Assembly (NCBI RefSeq): GCF_001027285.1
Contig: NZ_CP011509.1
Span: 6,286,501 to 6,350,500 of the forward strand
Direction of reading: 5' to 3'
Source: Archangium gephyra
GTDB lineage: Bacteria; Myxococcota; Myxococcia; Myxococcales; Myxococcaceae
DNA: 64,000 bases
Shown: positions 54,295-63,252 of the stretch, piece by piece
Numbering within the stretch: position 1 is the stretch's first letter
Layout of the letters: every line of letters begins with the position of its first letter
Made by a program: the position numbers and the translations under genes
Notes under the pieces: model-generated
Databases searched by the model: none
What the model was told of the DNA's origin: nothing
Seen by the model: only the letters and a program-made list of their open reading frames with translations

Positions 54295-54659
54295 GGGACG
54301 GTGAGGGCCTCCAGGTAATGCCCCGAGGGATCCTGGAAGTAGACCCCTCGGCCTCCGTCGTGGGTGTTGATCTCCCCGGGGTGCTGGCCGCGCGGGTCGG
54401 CCCAGTGCTGGATTCCGCGGGCTCGAATCTTGGAGATCAGTGAATCGAACACGTCCTCCGACACGAGGAAGGCGTAGTGCTGGCCGGGGAAGTCGTTGCT
54501 GCTTTCGATGTAGTCGAGCGACGCCCCATCCGACAGCTTGACCACCAGGAAGTGCCCGAGGGGTTGTGGCTCGGGGAGCCCGAGGAGCTCGGCGAGAAAG
54601 CTCGCGGAACGCACCTTGTCCTTCGCGGCGACGATCGTGTGATTGAAACGAACGGTCAT
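54279..54659 (-). CDS. VOC (glyoxalase/bleomycin-resistance) family protein
   Basis: 126 residues with the paired beta-alpha-beta-beta-beta fold of the vicinal oxygen chelate superfamily: MTVRFNHTIVAAKDKVRSAS start with His7, HYAFLVSEDVFDSLI in the middle (His), and GRGVYFQDPSGHYLEALTVPYG at the end (Glu). These are positions of the divalent metal ligands. The reaction is unknown; the family includes glyoxalases, dioxygenases and antibiotic-binding proteins. Confidence 0.85.
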   Translation of the reverse strand: MTVRFNHTIVAAKDKVRSASFLAELLGLPEPQPLGHFLVVKLSDGASLDYIESSNDFPGQHYAFLVSEDVFDSLISKIRARGIQHWADPRGQHPGEINTHDGGRGVYFQDPSGHYLEALTVPYGGW

Positions 54660-54853
54660 GGATGGGTCCTCCAGGGCTGGCCGGCATGCTACTGGACTTC
54701 ACCGCCGAGGCCCTGGCCCACGGCGTGCCTGGGTGTACCTGCGACATATGCGCGACATGGCGAGGGTGTGCTGCCCTCCGTTGGGCTGTTCAGAACTGAG
54801 TGGCTTGCCGCGCCCTTTCCTGCCTATACGCCGTTGCGGTTGACCACGGCGCA

Positions 54854-55873
54854 TCAAGGTTTGAAGACAGTCGCCTGTGCCCGGCCCTCTTGCTCAACGC
54901 TCGACCCGATGGGCGTCGTTCTTTTGCGGTATTGGTTTGGCGTCATACCGGCGCGTTGCACGAACATCTGCCGGAAGTACGCGATGTCGCTGTAGCCGAC
55001 CAGCTGAGCGATCTCCGCCACCGTCTTGTGTGTTTCGACCAGCATGGTCGCTGCGGCGTCGAAGCGGATCTTCTGGACGAAGGCCCGAGGCGTCCCCTCT
55101 CCGGCCGCATGGAACCGCCGTAGCAAGGTCTGGTGGCTGACACCCAGCCATGCCGCCAGTTCTCCGATCTGAAAGTCGCGTGTGAACCGCTCCTGCATCC
55201 ACAGCTTGGCTTCCGCGACCAGCGGATCAGTCGCGACCTCGCACAGCGGTTCCTGGAATTTGGCTGGCTCCCGAAGGATCAGGTGGCGCGCGACGGAGAT
55301 GCCGAACGCGGCGGCGATCATATGGAAAACCAGTCGCGCATTGGCGACATCGGGACCACATGTCATCAAATGGCCAGCACTGACCACGGGGTTGAAGCTG
55401 TCGATGGCGACGGCAGGAAACATGTGCCTGAAGCTGGTGACGAGCCGGGGATGGACCGCTGCGCTGTGACCATTCAGCAAACCCGCTGCGGCCAGATGAC
55501 AAACGCTTGCACCGCAGGCGCCGATCAACCTTCCGCCCCTATGCTGCTCCCTCAGCCAGCGATGAAGGGGAGCAGCTTTCTTGAGCAGGTCTCCCAGCCG
55601 GTCGAGATCGGCGATCTGGAAGGACGGCAGATAGATCAGCCGCACGTCTCCCAGCCTGCCAAGCGGCATATCTGGTTCCAGGCTACGTCCGCCTGCCAGC
55701 GACAGCTTGCCACCCTGCGCGGCAACCAGCGCGAGGCGGGTCTGCATCTGTGCGTAATCGCCCAAAGGCGGATTGGCGGAAAAGGATTCACCCAGCCGGC
55801 TGTGCGCGTCGACCATCGCGCCAAGACTGGCAATGAACGTTTCGGGCGAAGCGACAATGGCTACGGTCGTCAC
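54854..55873 (-). CDS. GlxA-family AraC-type regulator (DJ-1/PfpI sensor domain)
   Basis: 339 residues. Residues ~1-200 are a DJ-1/PfpI-like domain with the elbow IGACGASVCHLAAAGLL. Residues ~220-325 are an AraC helix-turn-helix pair (IGELAAWLGVSHQTLLRRFH; VAEIAQLVGYSDIAYFRQMF). It probably controls the divergent dioxygenase operon; the shared spacer is 96 bases. Codon use is less GC-biased at third positions than in the neighbouring core genes, suggesting acquisition. Confidence 0.9.
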   Translation of the reverse strand: MTTVAIVASPETFIASLGAMVDAHSRLGESFSANPPLGDYAQMQTRLALVAAQGGKLSLAGGRSLEPDMPLGRLGDVRLIYLPSFQIADLDRLGDLLKKAAPLHRWLREQHRGGRLIGACGASVCHLAAAGLLNGHSAAVHPRLVTSFRHMFPAVAIDSFNPVVSAGHLMTCGPDVANARLVFHMIAAAFGISVARHLILREPAKFQEPLCEVATDPLVAEAKLWMQERFTRDFQIGELAAWLGVSHQTLLRRFHAAGEGTPRAFVQKIRFDAAATMLVETHKTVAEIAQLVGYSDIAYFRQMFVQRAGMTPNQYRKRTTPIGSSVEQEGRAQATVFKP

Positions 55874-55969
55874 GGCGCGTGTTCAAATACCCCTTCTCCT
55901 TCGTTGATTCCACCACTTTTCGCTGGCCGCCACTGGCCTAGTCTCATCGTCCATATCGGAGAGGAAAGG

Positions 55970-56968
55970 ATGACGATGGCGACGCAGCTGGATGCACCCT
56001 CCGCGGACAAGTTTCCAGAGGTCGGAGAACTCAAGACACACAATCACCTGTTGGGAGACCTGGAGGCGCTCGATGCCGCATGGGAGCGGGACGGGTACTG
56101 GTTTTTCCGCGACGTGTTCGACAAGGACGCTGTCGCACGCCTGCGCAAGTCATGGGTCGATGTCCTGGAGCGGGAAGGCGTGATCGACCCGGTCGGCGAT
56201 GCCCCGACCGACAGGAGCATCCGCTACAATGGCGCGAGCCTGGAATCATTTCCGTTCCGCATGGAGCCGCTGGTGGCGCTCAAGCCTTGGCGGACGTTCG
56301 TGGAGGAAAAGCCGATCCACGACTTCTTCACCAGATTGTTCGACGACGAGCCATTCTGGGTACCCGTCGTTGAATATCGCGCGACCCCGCCGCAAGAGGA
56401 CCGCAATCGGCCGCGCATCGACGGCATCCACCAAGACGGGCCCTACAGTCCCGGCATCCCCTTCCGCATCTGCTGGATTCCGCTAGCGGAGATCGACGCC
56501 GAAACCGGCGGCGTGATGCTGGCGGAGGGCATGACCGAAAAAATCAACCGTCACCCCAGGGATGCGGGCGGTACCAATGCCTTCATCCGGCTTGAAGATG
56601 TTCCTGCCGATCGCTGGAGGCGGACCACCTATCAGGCAGGCGACGTCCTGCTGATGAACCTGTGGACGCCGCATACGGGCCTTGCCAATCGCTCCGACCG
56701 TTTCCGGCTGTCGATGGACCATCGCGTCATGGCAAGGCGCGACAAATGCCCGATCGTGGGGCATGTGGAGGAGATCAGCGAACAGCATGTCGTCGTGCGG
56801 GATGCCGGGGGACGGCATGTACTGAGCATCGACCCCGACACCTATGTCCGCAACGATCAGGGCAAGAAGCTCAGTGGCCCAGGGATCGCCGAATGGTATC
56901 GGCCGGGGTCGGAGGTCATCATCGCCCATGATGGCGACAGGGCCTCGGTGGTGCGGCCGCCCCATTGA
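55970..56968 (+). CDS. Phytanoyl-CoA dioxygenase (PhyH) family oxygenase
   Basis: 332 residues. The ATG at 55970 follows GAGGAAAGG, overlapping the start by spacing of one base; a second Met two codons in may be the real start. A non-heme Fe(II)/2-oxoglutarate enzyme: H154-x-D156 in GIHQDGPYSP and distal H235 in LWTPHTGLANRSDRFRLS, with the Arg after it as the co-substrate ligand. Members hydroxylate lipids or natural products. It is followed after 39 bases by a lipocalin-like gene, likely in the same operon, and is divergent from a GlxA-type regulator. Base composition differs from the core genes. Confidence 0.88.
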   Translation: MTMATQLDAPSADKFPEVGELKTHNHLLGDLEALDAAWERDGYWFFRDVFDKDAVARLRKSWVDVLEREGVIDPVGDAPTDRSIRYNGASLESFPFRMEPLVALKPWRTFVEEKPIHDFFTRLFDDEPFWVPVVEYRATPPQEDRNRPRIDGIHQDGPYSPGIPFRICWIPLAEIDAETGGVMLAEGMTEKINRHPRDAGGTNAFIRLEDVPADRWRRTTYQAGDVLLMNLWTPHTGLANRSDRFRLSMDHRVMARRDKCPIVGHVEEISEQHVVVRDAGGRHVLSIDPDTYVRNDQGKKLSGPGIAEWYRPGSEVIIAHDGDRASVVRPPH

Positions 56969-57007
56969 TTGCTGCTCGTCCCCCACTCCATTCAATGAAG
57001 GGATCCC

Positions 57008-58033
57008 ATGACTGAACTCCAATGGCCACCCCGCGGCAACTTCGGCTACAAGGCCCTGGTCGGTCCGCACCAGTATGAACCGGCGCGCCTGATCGAAACC
57101 GACCGCGGCTATTTCGGCCTCACCTGGGAGGGTGCGCTGCACTACGGCTCGCTGCGCGACGAGGAAGGCCATCTGTATTCGCTGACCCGGCGCTTCTGCG
57201 ACCCGTCGAAAGGCGGCCACAACAACTTCATCGTGCAGTCCACGCGCAATGACGACGGCTGCCTGCACTTCGACCCTTCGCTGTTCAAGGGCGCGGCCAG
57301 CGGCACCGGCGTCGTCACCGGCGTTGAGAACGGAAGCGCCTTCCGCCGCAGCCCGGTCGGCGTGGAGGGCCGGGCCTACGAAATCGTGTATGCGCCCAAC
57401 AGCCTGAGCTGGCGGGAGCAGGACGTGATGCAGCTCACCGGCCGCCTGTGCGGCCCGGGCCTGCACTGGTACCTGCCACAGACCGATGTCGGCACCTACT
57501 ACGCGTCGGCCATGTTCCAAGTCGAAGGCACGCTCGGCGGCCGCCGGGTGCGTGGCTTCATCTGCGCCGACACGGTGTTCATGCGCGAAGGTTCAATGCT
57601 GTACGGTGCCGACGACCCGCTGGCGGGGCACCACACGCACGTCACCTGGTACACCTGGGGCACCCGCTACAAGGACGGCTCCTTCGAGGGCGGGCACTTC
57701 TCGTCGGGACACGACCGCTTCGGTTTCGCGCTGTACACCAACGACAGGGAACAGGTCGTCGCGACCACCAACGTCGAAGCGCTGGTCAAGCCCGGCGAGG
57801 ACAACAACTTCCCCAAGGCCGTGTACCTGCGGGCCGACGACGCCTTGTGGGAGTTCATTCCCGATCCCAAAGGCCGCATGCCCGACTTCCTTGGCAAGTC
57901 GCAGCCGTCCACGCCGCAGAACGAAGGCCGCTGGCGCCGCGTGGGCGACACGCGCGAGCCGGATGTCTGGTTCGCCTGGGGCGAAACCAGCCCTGCGACG
58001 GGCGTCGAGCGGAAGCTGCGCTACCGCTTCTGA
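57008..58033 (+). CDS. Hypothetical protein, possibly CrtC/AttH-like lipocalin fold
   Basis: 341 residues. Many Trp/Tyr-rich beta strands (GYFGLTWEGALHYGSL, HHTHVTWYTWGTRYKDG, VWFAWGETSP) and two similar halves recall the double-lipocalin fold of carotenoid hydratase CrtC and AttH proteins, but no specific motif proves it. No signal peptide. It lies 39 bases after the PhyH dioxygenase, so the two may act on the same hydrophobic substrate. It is followed directly by an IS91 transposase remnant, at the edge of the acquired segment. Confidence 0.6.
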   Translation: MTELQWPPRGNFGYKALVGPHQYEPARLIETDRGYFGLTWEGALHYGSLRDEEGHLYSLTRRFCDPSKGGHNNFIVQSTRNDDGCLHFDPSLFKGAASGTGVVTGVENGSAFRRSPVGVEGRAYEIVYAPNSLSWREQDVMQLTGRLCGPGLHWYLPQTDVGTYYASAMFQVEGTLGGRRVRGFICADTVFMREGSMLYGADDPLAGHHTHVTWYTWGTRYKDGSFEGGHFSSGHDRFGFALYTNDREQVVATTNVEALVKPGEDNNFPKAVYLRADDALWEFIPDPKGRMPDFLGKSQPSTPQNEGRWRRVGDTREPDVWFAWGETSPATGVERKLRYRF

Positions 58034-58086
58034 AGACCCACCCAGGGAATACCGGTTCGACAGAGACGCCGCTCCGGCGGCGTTTC

Positions 58087-58275
58087 ACTGAGCTCCCGGC
58101 GGTGAGGGACCACCTCGCCACGCTGCTGGCGGAGGCGAGCGAACTGGGGCGCGGCCTGCCCCGGTACGTGGAGCGGGACTTCGCCAGGTTCCTGGAGTGC
58201 GGAGTGCTGGCGCACGGTTTCGCGCGGGTGCGCGGCGAGAGTTGCAAGGACGAGCTTCTCGTCGCCGTCTCGTGA
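58087..58275 (+). pseudogene. IS91-family transposase remnant (N-terminal part)
   Basis: The frame 58087-58275 gives VRDHLATLLAEASELGRGLP then YVERDFARFLECGVLAHGFA, the start of the zinc-binding domain of IS91/IS801-type rolling-circle transposases. One zinc-ligand Cys reads Gly (RGESC for RCxxC), and the frame stops where the CKGRGFCPSC motif should begin. It is a dead fragment, in direct contact with the end of the lipocalin-like gene. Confidence 0.7.
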
Positions 58276-58369
58276 GTCCAGCACGATCAGCGCCTACAGC
58301 GTCCACGAGCTCAAACTGAGAGTGAAAACCCCAGAACCGCGACTCACGGGATGAACGTCGCGTGCTAGA

Positions 58370-58534
58370 TCATCGCGGAGCTGACGGACACGGGAAACCC
58401 ACCTCGGCCGTCACCGCGACGTCGTCACGCGCCGTGGCGACGACGTTGTGCCCCGCCTCCAGCGCGGCCGTGACGAGGTCGCTGCCAATTCCACGCCCCG
58501 CGCCCGTAATGAACCACACTTTCTGACCCGTCAT
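58370..58534 (-). pseudogene. Truncated short-chain dehydrogenase (SDR) fragment
   Basis: From the ATG at 58532-58534: MTGQKVWFITGAGRGIGSDL, the TGxxxGxG cofactor-binding start of a classical SDR, then NVVATARDD. It stops after 54 residues, lacking the catalytic Ser-Tyr-Lys. A remnant next to other broken genes. Confidence 0.7.
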
Positions 58535-58660
58535 TGTCTCTGCCTCCCGTCTTCGTTTTTGATCGCCGTGCAGTGATGACTGCAACCGGACCGGCGTCAA
58601 CATCAGCAAATCATCCAAGGCGGCACTTCGGTTACACGTTGCAAGCGACGCTGCGGCCGC

Positions 58661-59428
58661 TCACATGAACAATGTGCGATGCACGCGGAGGACGAAGTCA
58701 GCAGGCGGAATCTCCTCGCCCAGCTTCGGGAAGCGTTCGAGGAAGACTTCGGTGGCTAGATTGCGCCGCTTCGCCAGACGGTCTCGCTCGGCGCTCGCCA
58801 AAGCGGCGGGCAGTTCCTCGCGGGTCAGGTCGGTGCAGTAGCTGGGCGCGCCGGGCTGTTGCCGCCACGACTCGGCGAGCGTGCCCGCATCGACCGCATC
58901 GAAGCCGGTGTCCTCAACGAGTCGCATCCCGATCCTCCGATCCCGCTCACGGTCGGCCGCGACGGGGAGCGCGATGCGGCCGGGGCTTCCCGCCGGTCGG
59001 CCCTTGTTCACAAGGGAGTCCGTGACGAGCGAGTTCCACGCCTTGACGATCGGCCGGCCCAACTGCTCGACCACCCACAGGCTCTCGACCTGACCGGCGT
59101 CGATCGCGGCGATCCTGCCGTCCCGGAACGGATGGTAGTTCGACGTGTCCATGACGACCGTCTCGGCGGGCAAGGTGGCGAGCAGCGAGGCGATCTTGAT
59201 CAAGGCCGTAGGCGGCGTCGACAGGATCACCACGTCCACGCCCTGCACCGCCTCGGCGGCGGTGACGGCCTTCGCGCCGGTCGCCACGGTCTCGGCGTCG
59301 ATCGTCTCCGGGCCGCGCGAGTTGGCGACCTTCACGTCGTGGCCGGCCGCCGCCAGCTTCCTCGCCAGCGTCTTGCCGATGGTTCCCGCGCCGAGGATCC
59401 CGATCTTCAACTTGTTCGTGTCGTTCAT
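58661..59428 (-). CDS. NADPH-dependent F420 reductase-like dinucleotide-binding protein
   Basis: 255 residues. The N-terminal Rossmann domain has IGILGAGTIGKTLARKLAAA (GxGxxG) and VANSRGPET, the latter typical of NADP preference in FNO-type proteins, plus DVVILSTPPTALIKI. The C-terminal helical part includes WRQQPGAPSYCTDLT. In bacteria without F420 such proteins are oxidoreductases of unknown substrate. It is intact but lies between an SDR fragment and a broken MarR gene, suggesting a decayed acquired operon. Confidence 0.8.
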   Translation of the reverse strand: MNDTNKLKIGILGAGTIGKTLARKLAAAGHDVKVANSRGPETIDAETVATGAKAVTAAEAVQGVDVVILSTPPTALIKIASLLATLPAETVVMDTSNYHPFRDGRIAAIDAGQVESLWVVEQLGRPIVKAWNSLVTDSLVNKGRPAGSPGRIALPVAADRERDRRIGMRLVEDTGFDAVDAGTLAESWRQQPGAPSYCTDLTREELPAALASAERDRLAKRRNLATEVFLERFPKLGEEIPPADFVLRVHRTLFM

Positions 59429-59464
59429 GGTCAGCCTGTCCTTCGAGAAAAGCGTGCCGCAGGG

Positions 59465-59670
59465 TTACTCGGCCGCCGGGTGCGCCAGCGCTTCCAGCGT
59501 GCGACGAAGCTCGTCGAGGCCCTGGTCGGTGAGCTGGCAGGCCGACTTGATCTTGTCGGAGACGCCCCGGATCTCGGCTTCGAGGGCGCGGCCACGGGGG
59601 TCAGGTCGACCATCACGCGGCGTTCGTCGAAGGAAAGCTGTGTGCCAACGCTCTGTCGCTTGGATGCCAT
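59465..59670 (-). pseudogene. MarR-family regulator remnant with frameshift
   Basis: SFDERRVMVDLTP in one frame continues, after a one-base shift in a C-run at ~59596, as RGRALEAEIRGVSDKIKSAC and QLTDQGLDELRRTLEALAHP to a stop at 59465. That is the wing and C-terminal dimerisation helices of a MarR/OhrR-type repressor. The N-terminal half with the DNA-recognition helix is missing. It is upstream of the F420-reductase-like gene, which it probably once controlled. Confidence 0.7.
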
Positions 59671-59839
59671 CGTCTAGCTCTCTACAATCTAGTGCGCTAG
59701 GTAATAATGAGCCGTGGGGGCGTGTCAAGCCGCCTTCTGCTGTGGCGCGGTTACCGCAGGAGGCCCTGTGGGCGGGCCGGCGGTCGCCATGACGGCATGG
59801 CGAGCGGGGGACTCAACGGGCCGCGCCTACCGCCGATGT

Positions 59840-59945
59840 CGGCCGGAGTCCGAATTGGCACGGGGGCCCAAGCAGGTGAGAAGGCGAGCGTGGCGCTTGA
59901 GGCAGCGACCAGGAAGGAACCGAGGAGGGACGGGCCTGGGGTGCT
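59840..59945 (+). pseudogene. IS91-family transposase remnant, short
   Basis: The stretch with QAGEKASVALEAATRKEPRR is ~80% alike at the DNA level to 63013-63090 (QAGEEGASVEPEAVVSKEPKK), which continues into a recognisable transposase C-terminus. Alignment starts at CCCAAGCAGGTGAG in both. It ends abruptly at the 3' end of the penicillin acylase gene. Confidence 0.5.
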
Positions 59946-59955
59946 CCAAGGAATA

Positions 59956-62082
59956 TTACGGCCGGTAGCTCCGCTCGGCATGCGCCTGCAGCTCCGCCGG
60001 ATCGAACCACACCGGCTTGAACTGGTGCCGCACGAAGAGCCGCGCCTGATCGGTGTAGTGCGGCGAATCCGGCCGCGTGCTGGCCGACCCGAACGGCTGG
60101 ACCGATTCCGAACGCACCTGGCCCGCCTTGTCCCACGTCACGAACAGGATGAAGCTGTCACCGTGGCGGATCGCGAGGCGGCCGTCGGGCGCCTCGTCGT
60201 AAGTGGTCGCGGCACGGAGCGAATCCGGTCCGCCATCCAAAGGGAGGTCGACCTTGCCCTGGCGCAGGCGGATCAGCTCGCCGAGCGGCACGTCGAGCTT
60301 GCCGAAATGCTTCCGCAGATAGCCCGCCGCCTCGGCCATCACCCCGAGCGGATCGGGCTTGGGCTTGCGCTCGTAATGGAAGCGATGGGGCAAGCGCAGG
60401 AGCGAGAAAGCGAGTGCGTCGGCCGGTCCCTTGCCGTCCCAGTTCCAGTCCCACTGGGAGAGCAACTCGCGCGCTTGCGCGACCCGTTTGTCGCCATGGG
60501 GATCCACCGCGAGAAGTTCCTTGAACCACGCCTCCAGATAGCCGCCCTTGGCGACGCCGGTATCGAACTTGATCCGCTTCAAGTCCCCCTCGGAGATGAA
60601 AGGCAGGGCGCTCATCAGCTCCAGCGCGCGGTCACCGCGATTGGTGGTGTCGGTCTCGACGCCGAGCAAGGGCGGTTGGGGCGGGATTTCCGACCCCGGC
60701 CCCGCCGCCTGATACGGGGAGTTGTTGCCGTTGACCAGGAAGCCCGAGGCCGGATTCACGTTGCGCGGGACCAGGCTCCACGCAACGGTGCCCGGAGCAT
60801 AAGCGTCCGAGGTGTCACCCGGCAGCACCTTCGAATAGTCGAAGCCCGGCTTCCGGTTGGGGAAGCTGGCATTGTAGAAAAAGGCGATGTTTCCGGCGGC
60901 GTCGCCATAGAAGAAATTGGTGCCGGGAATGCCCTGCATCGCCAACGCCGCCTGCCATTGAGTGAAATCGGTGGCCCGGTTGAGCCGGTAATACTCCTCC
61001 ACCATCTTGAGCTGATCGGCGCCCCCGTAGCGGATCGCATAGCTGCCGCTCCTGTTGGTGAGCACGGGCCCCTGCTCAGCGCGATGGACCGTCCTGGGCA
61101 CCGGCAGCACCAACGGTCCCCAGAGCTTGACCGGCAGCCAGACACGCTGCTTCTCCAACCGCCGCCACTGGCCGTCATAGCGATAGCGCTCGCCGTCGGT
61201 GACGAGCTGGTAGACATCAATCAGGTCGGGGCGGTTGACGGTGTTGGTCCAGCCGAGCGTCTTGTTGTGCCCCATCAGCGGATAGGGCGCGCCGGGGAGG
61301 AGCGCGCCAGCGAAATCCCAGCCGGCCTGCGAATGGACGACGAGCTCGTACCACGCCGCGCCGCCGCGCCAGGGCTGGTGCGAATTGGAGACGAGGCGGG
61401 TGAAGCCGTCCGCCGAACGGCTGGGCGCGACGACGAAGGCGTTGGAGCCGGACTGGCCCGGTTCGGGTCCGAGCGGCGTGATGGCGGGCGCTCCGGGCCG
61501 CGCTCCGGCGCTTTCGATCGGTAGCGGCTTGTCGCCGGTGAGCGCACCGAGCACGCCCTCGAGCCCGAAGAAGAAGGGCGAGCGGACGACGAAACCGGTC
61601 GCGATATCCTCGCCATTGACGGGGAACAGCCTCGCCAGCCGCACTTCGCCCGGATGTGTCTCGGCATAGCGGTTGAGGCCCGAAGCGTAGCCATCGAGCA
61701 ACGCGCGAACGTCGGCGGGCTGTTGCATGTAGTCGCGCGCGACCGTGGCGCGGGCACCGAGGAGGTGGACGACGAAGTCGGTCTTGGCGCCGTCCTGGCC
61801 GATGAGCGCGCCGAGCCGGCCGCGGGTCATCGCCACCACTTCCTGCAGCGTCGAGAAATCATCCTCGGCATGGGCATAGGCGATGCCATAGGCGACGTCG
61901 GGATCGGTCTTGCCGAAGATGTGAGGCACGCCGAAATTGTCGCGGGTGATCGTCACGTCGTATGGGTGCGCGGGCGGCGGAGCGGCGCGGGCGGCGAGCA
62001 ACGGCTCCCAGGTGGTGAGCCCGAGCGCGGCGGCCAGGATCAGCACGCCGAGTCCGAACAGGATTCTCCGAACGATCCGCAT
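59956..62082 (-). CDS. Penicillin acylase family N-terminal-nucleophile hydrolase
   Basis: 708 residues from the ATG at 62080-62082. A membrane/signal helix at ~5-25 is followed by the alpha chain (YDVTITRDNFGVPHIFGKTD, family start). The autocleavage site is QSGSNAFVVAP with Ser213 as the future beta-chain N-terminal nucleophile. The beta chain contains SNSHQPW and the conserved GNNSPY Asn. Members cleave beta-lactams, N-acyl-homoserine lactones or lipopeptides; AHL acylase (quorum quenching) is a reasonable guess. Third-base GC is lower than in neighbours. IS91 remnants lie at or near both sides, supporting transfer. Confidence 0.88.
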   Translation of the reverse strand: MRIVRRILFGLGVLILAAALGLTTWEPLLAARAAPPPAHPYDVTITRDNFGVPHIFGKTDPDVAYGIAYAHAEDDFSTLQEVVAMTRGRLGALIGQDGAKTDFVVHLLGARATVARDYMQQPADVRALLDGYASGLNRYAETHPGEVRLARLFPVNGEDIATGFVVRSPFFFGLEGVLGALTGDKPLPIESAGARPGAPAITPLGPEPGQSGSNAFVVAPSRSADGFTRLVSNSHQPWRGGAAWYELVVHSQAGWDFAGALLPGAPYPLMGHNKTLGWTNTVNRPDLIDVYQLVTDGERYRYDGQWRRLEKQRVWLPVKLWGPLVLPVPRTVHRAEQGPVLTNRSGSYAIRYGGADQLKMVEEYYRLNRATDFTQWQAALAMQGIPGTNFFYGDAAGNIAFFYNASFPNRKPGFDYSKVLPGDTSDAYAPGTVAWSLVPRNVNPASGFLVNGNNSPYQAAGPGSEIPPQPPLLGVETDTTNRGDRALELMSALPFISEGDLKRIKFDTGVAKGGYLEAWFKELLAVDPHGDKRVAQARELLSQWDWNWDGKGPADALAFSLLRLPHRFHYERKPKPDPLGVMAEAAGYLRKHFGKLDVPLGELIRLRQGKVDLPLDGGPDSLRAATTYDEAPDGRLAIRHGDSFILFVTWDKAGQVRSESVQPFGSASTRPDSPHYTDQARLFVRHQFKPVWFDPAELQAHAERSYRP

Positions 62083-62371
62083 TCCAGCCGCTCCCCGGCC
62101 GCTGGGAATCGCGGCCTGCACAAAGGGCTTACCACGCTCTGGTGGCTCTCCCGGCAGCAGCCGGAGCGCCGCTCTGGTTCCACGAGGGGGGGCGGCCGCG
62201 CGATCACGCGCAGGTGGGCCACGGTCCAGGGGGCGACCTTCGTCGACGCACCCCGTCAAAGCGCTGATTCCCCTGGGTTTTTCTTCCCATGAATGTCCCC
62301 ACGCAACTTCCCACCGCCCCCTCCGATAATCCTTTCAACGAAGTACCTGCTTCCACACAAGAGAGTGCGCC

Positions 62372-62827
62372 ATGGGCTTTATCAAGGGAATCGGCAAGGC
62401 GTTCAGCAAGATCGGTGACTTCGCGAAGAAGGCCGTTGGCTTCGCCAACAAGATCCTCAATGGCCCCCTGGGTCAGATCGCCTCGTTCATCCCGGGCGTG
62501 GGTCCCTTCATCGCGGGGGCCCGGAAGATCGTCGGCATCGCCGATGGCGTGCTCAACGGTGGTGGCCTCAAGGGCATCATCGGCGGCCTGGTGGGCAACC
62601 TCGGTGGCGGTCTGCTGGGCAAGGCCGGCTCGCTCCTGAGCAAGACGGGTCTTGGCGCCGCGATCGGCCTGGGCTCGCAGGCCAACAGCTCCGGCGGCGT
62701 GCTGGACCTGGTCAAGGGCCTGATGAGCTCCCGCAAGGGCGACGCGTCTCCTCTCGCCCAGGGCGACAAGTACAACCTGGGCCAGTTCGCGGCCTTCAAG
62801 GTCGCCAACCTGCTCCGCGCCGCCTGA
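62372..62827 (+). CDS. Small Gly/Ala-rich amphipathic protein, unknown function
   Basis: 151 residues from the ATG at 62372 (AAGAGAG upstream). N-terminal IKGIGKAFSKIGDFAKKAVG is a cationic amphipathic helix. Then come Gly-rich hydrophobic helices (GLKGIIGGLVGNLGGGLLGK) and a polar C-terminus with DKYNLGQFAAFKVANLLRA. No signal peptide, no cysteine. The pattern recalls membrane-active peptides or small scaffold proteins of injection systems, but no relative is recognised. It has its own intrinsic terminator and is well separated on both sides, so it is expressed alone. Confidence 0.75.
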   Translation: MGFIKGIGKAFSKIGDFAKKAVGFANKILNGPLGQIASFIPGVGPFIAGARKIVGIADGVLNGGGLKGIIGGLVGNLGGGLLGKAGSLLSKTGLGAAIGLGSQANSSGGVLDLVKGLMSSRKGDASPLAQGDKYNLGQFAAFKVANLLRAA

Positions 62828-62851
62828 TTCGGCTCGCTTCCGCTTCACTCC

Positions 62852-62893
62852 AAGGGGTGCACGCTCTCGGGCGTGTGCCCCTTGTTCCTTTTC
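62852..62893 (+). terminator. Intrinsic terminator after the Gly-rich gene
   Basis: 13-bp stem AAGGGGTGCACGC / GCGTGTGCCCCTT (two G:U pairs), 6-base loop, then GTTCCTTTTC. 25 bases after the stop codon. Confidence 0.7.
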
Positions 62894-62999
62894 AGGCGTC
62901 CTCTCTGGAAGTGAAGGGGCTCGGCTGGGGAGGGGATCGGGTCCCCGCTCCTGGCGTAGTGTGGGGCGCATGACGGCTTCTTCCCTCCGTGTCCCCGGT

Positions 63000-63224
63000 T
63001 CTGGGACCGTTGCTCCTTGTCCCCCAAGCAGGTGAGGAGGGGGCGAGCGTGGAACCTGAGGCAGTGGTCAGCAAGGAGCCGAAGAAGGAGCGGATGCCGC
63101 GAGAGGACTGGGCGAAGCTGCTGCGCAGGACGTTCGCGTCTGGGGGCGAGCAGCAGCAAGCCCAGCAGCAGGCAGAGGCGTCCTCTCATGCGTCGTTCCG
63201 CTCCAGGAAGGGGAGCGCACCATA
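63000..63224 (+). pseudogene. IS91-family transposase remnant (C-terminal part)
   Basis: The frame contains QAGEEGASVEPEAVVSKEPKK, then ERMPREDWAKLLRRTFA. P-R-x-x-W-A-x-L-L-R-R-x-F is the conserved C-terminal motif of IS91/IS801-type transposases, but the following CPxCGG part is replaced by a Gln/Ser-rich end. A dead fragment, related to 59840-59945 and probably to the N-terminal fragment at 58.1 kb. Confidence 0.65.
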
Positions 63225-63252
63225 GCGCATGCCTGCTGCGGGAATGCCGCGG

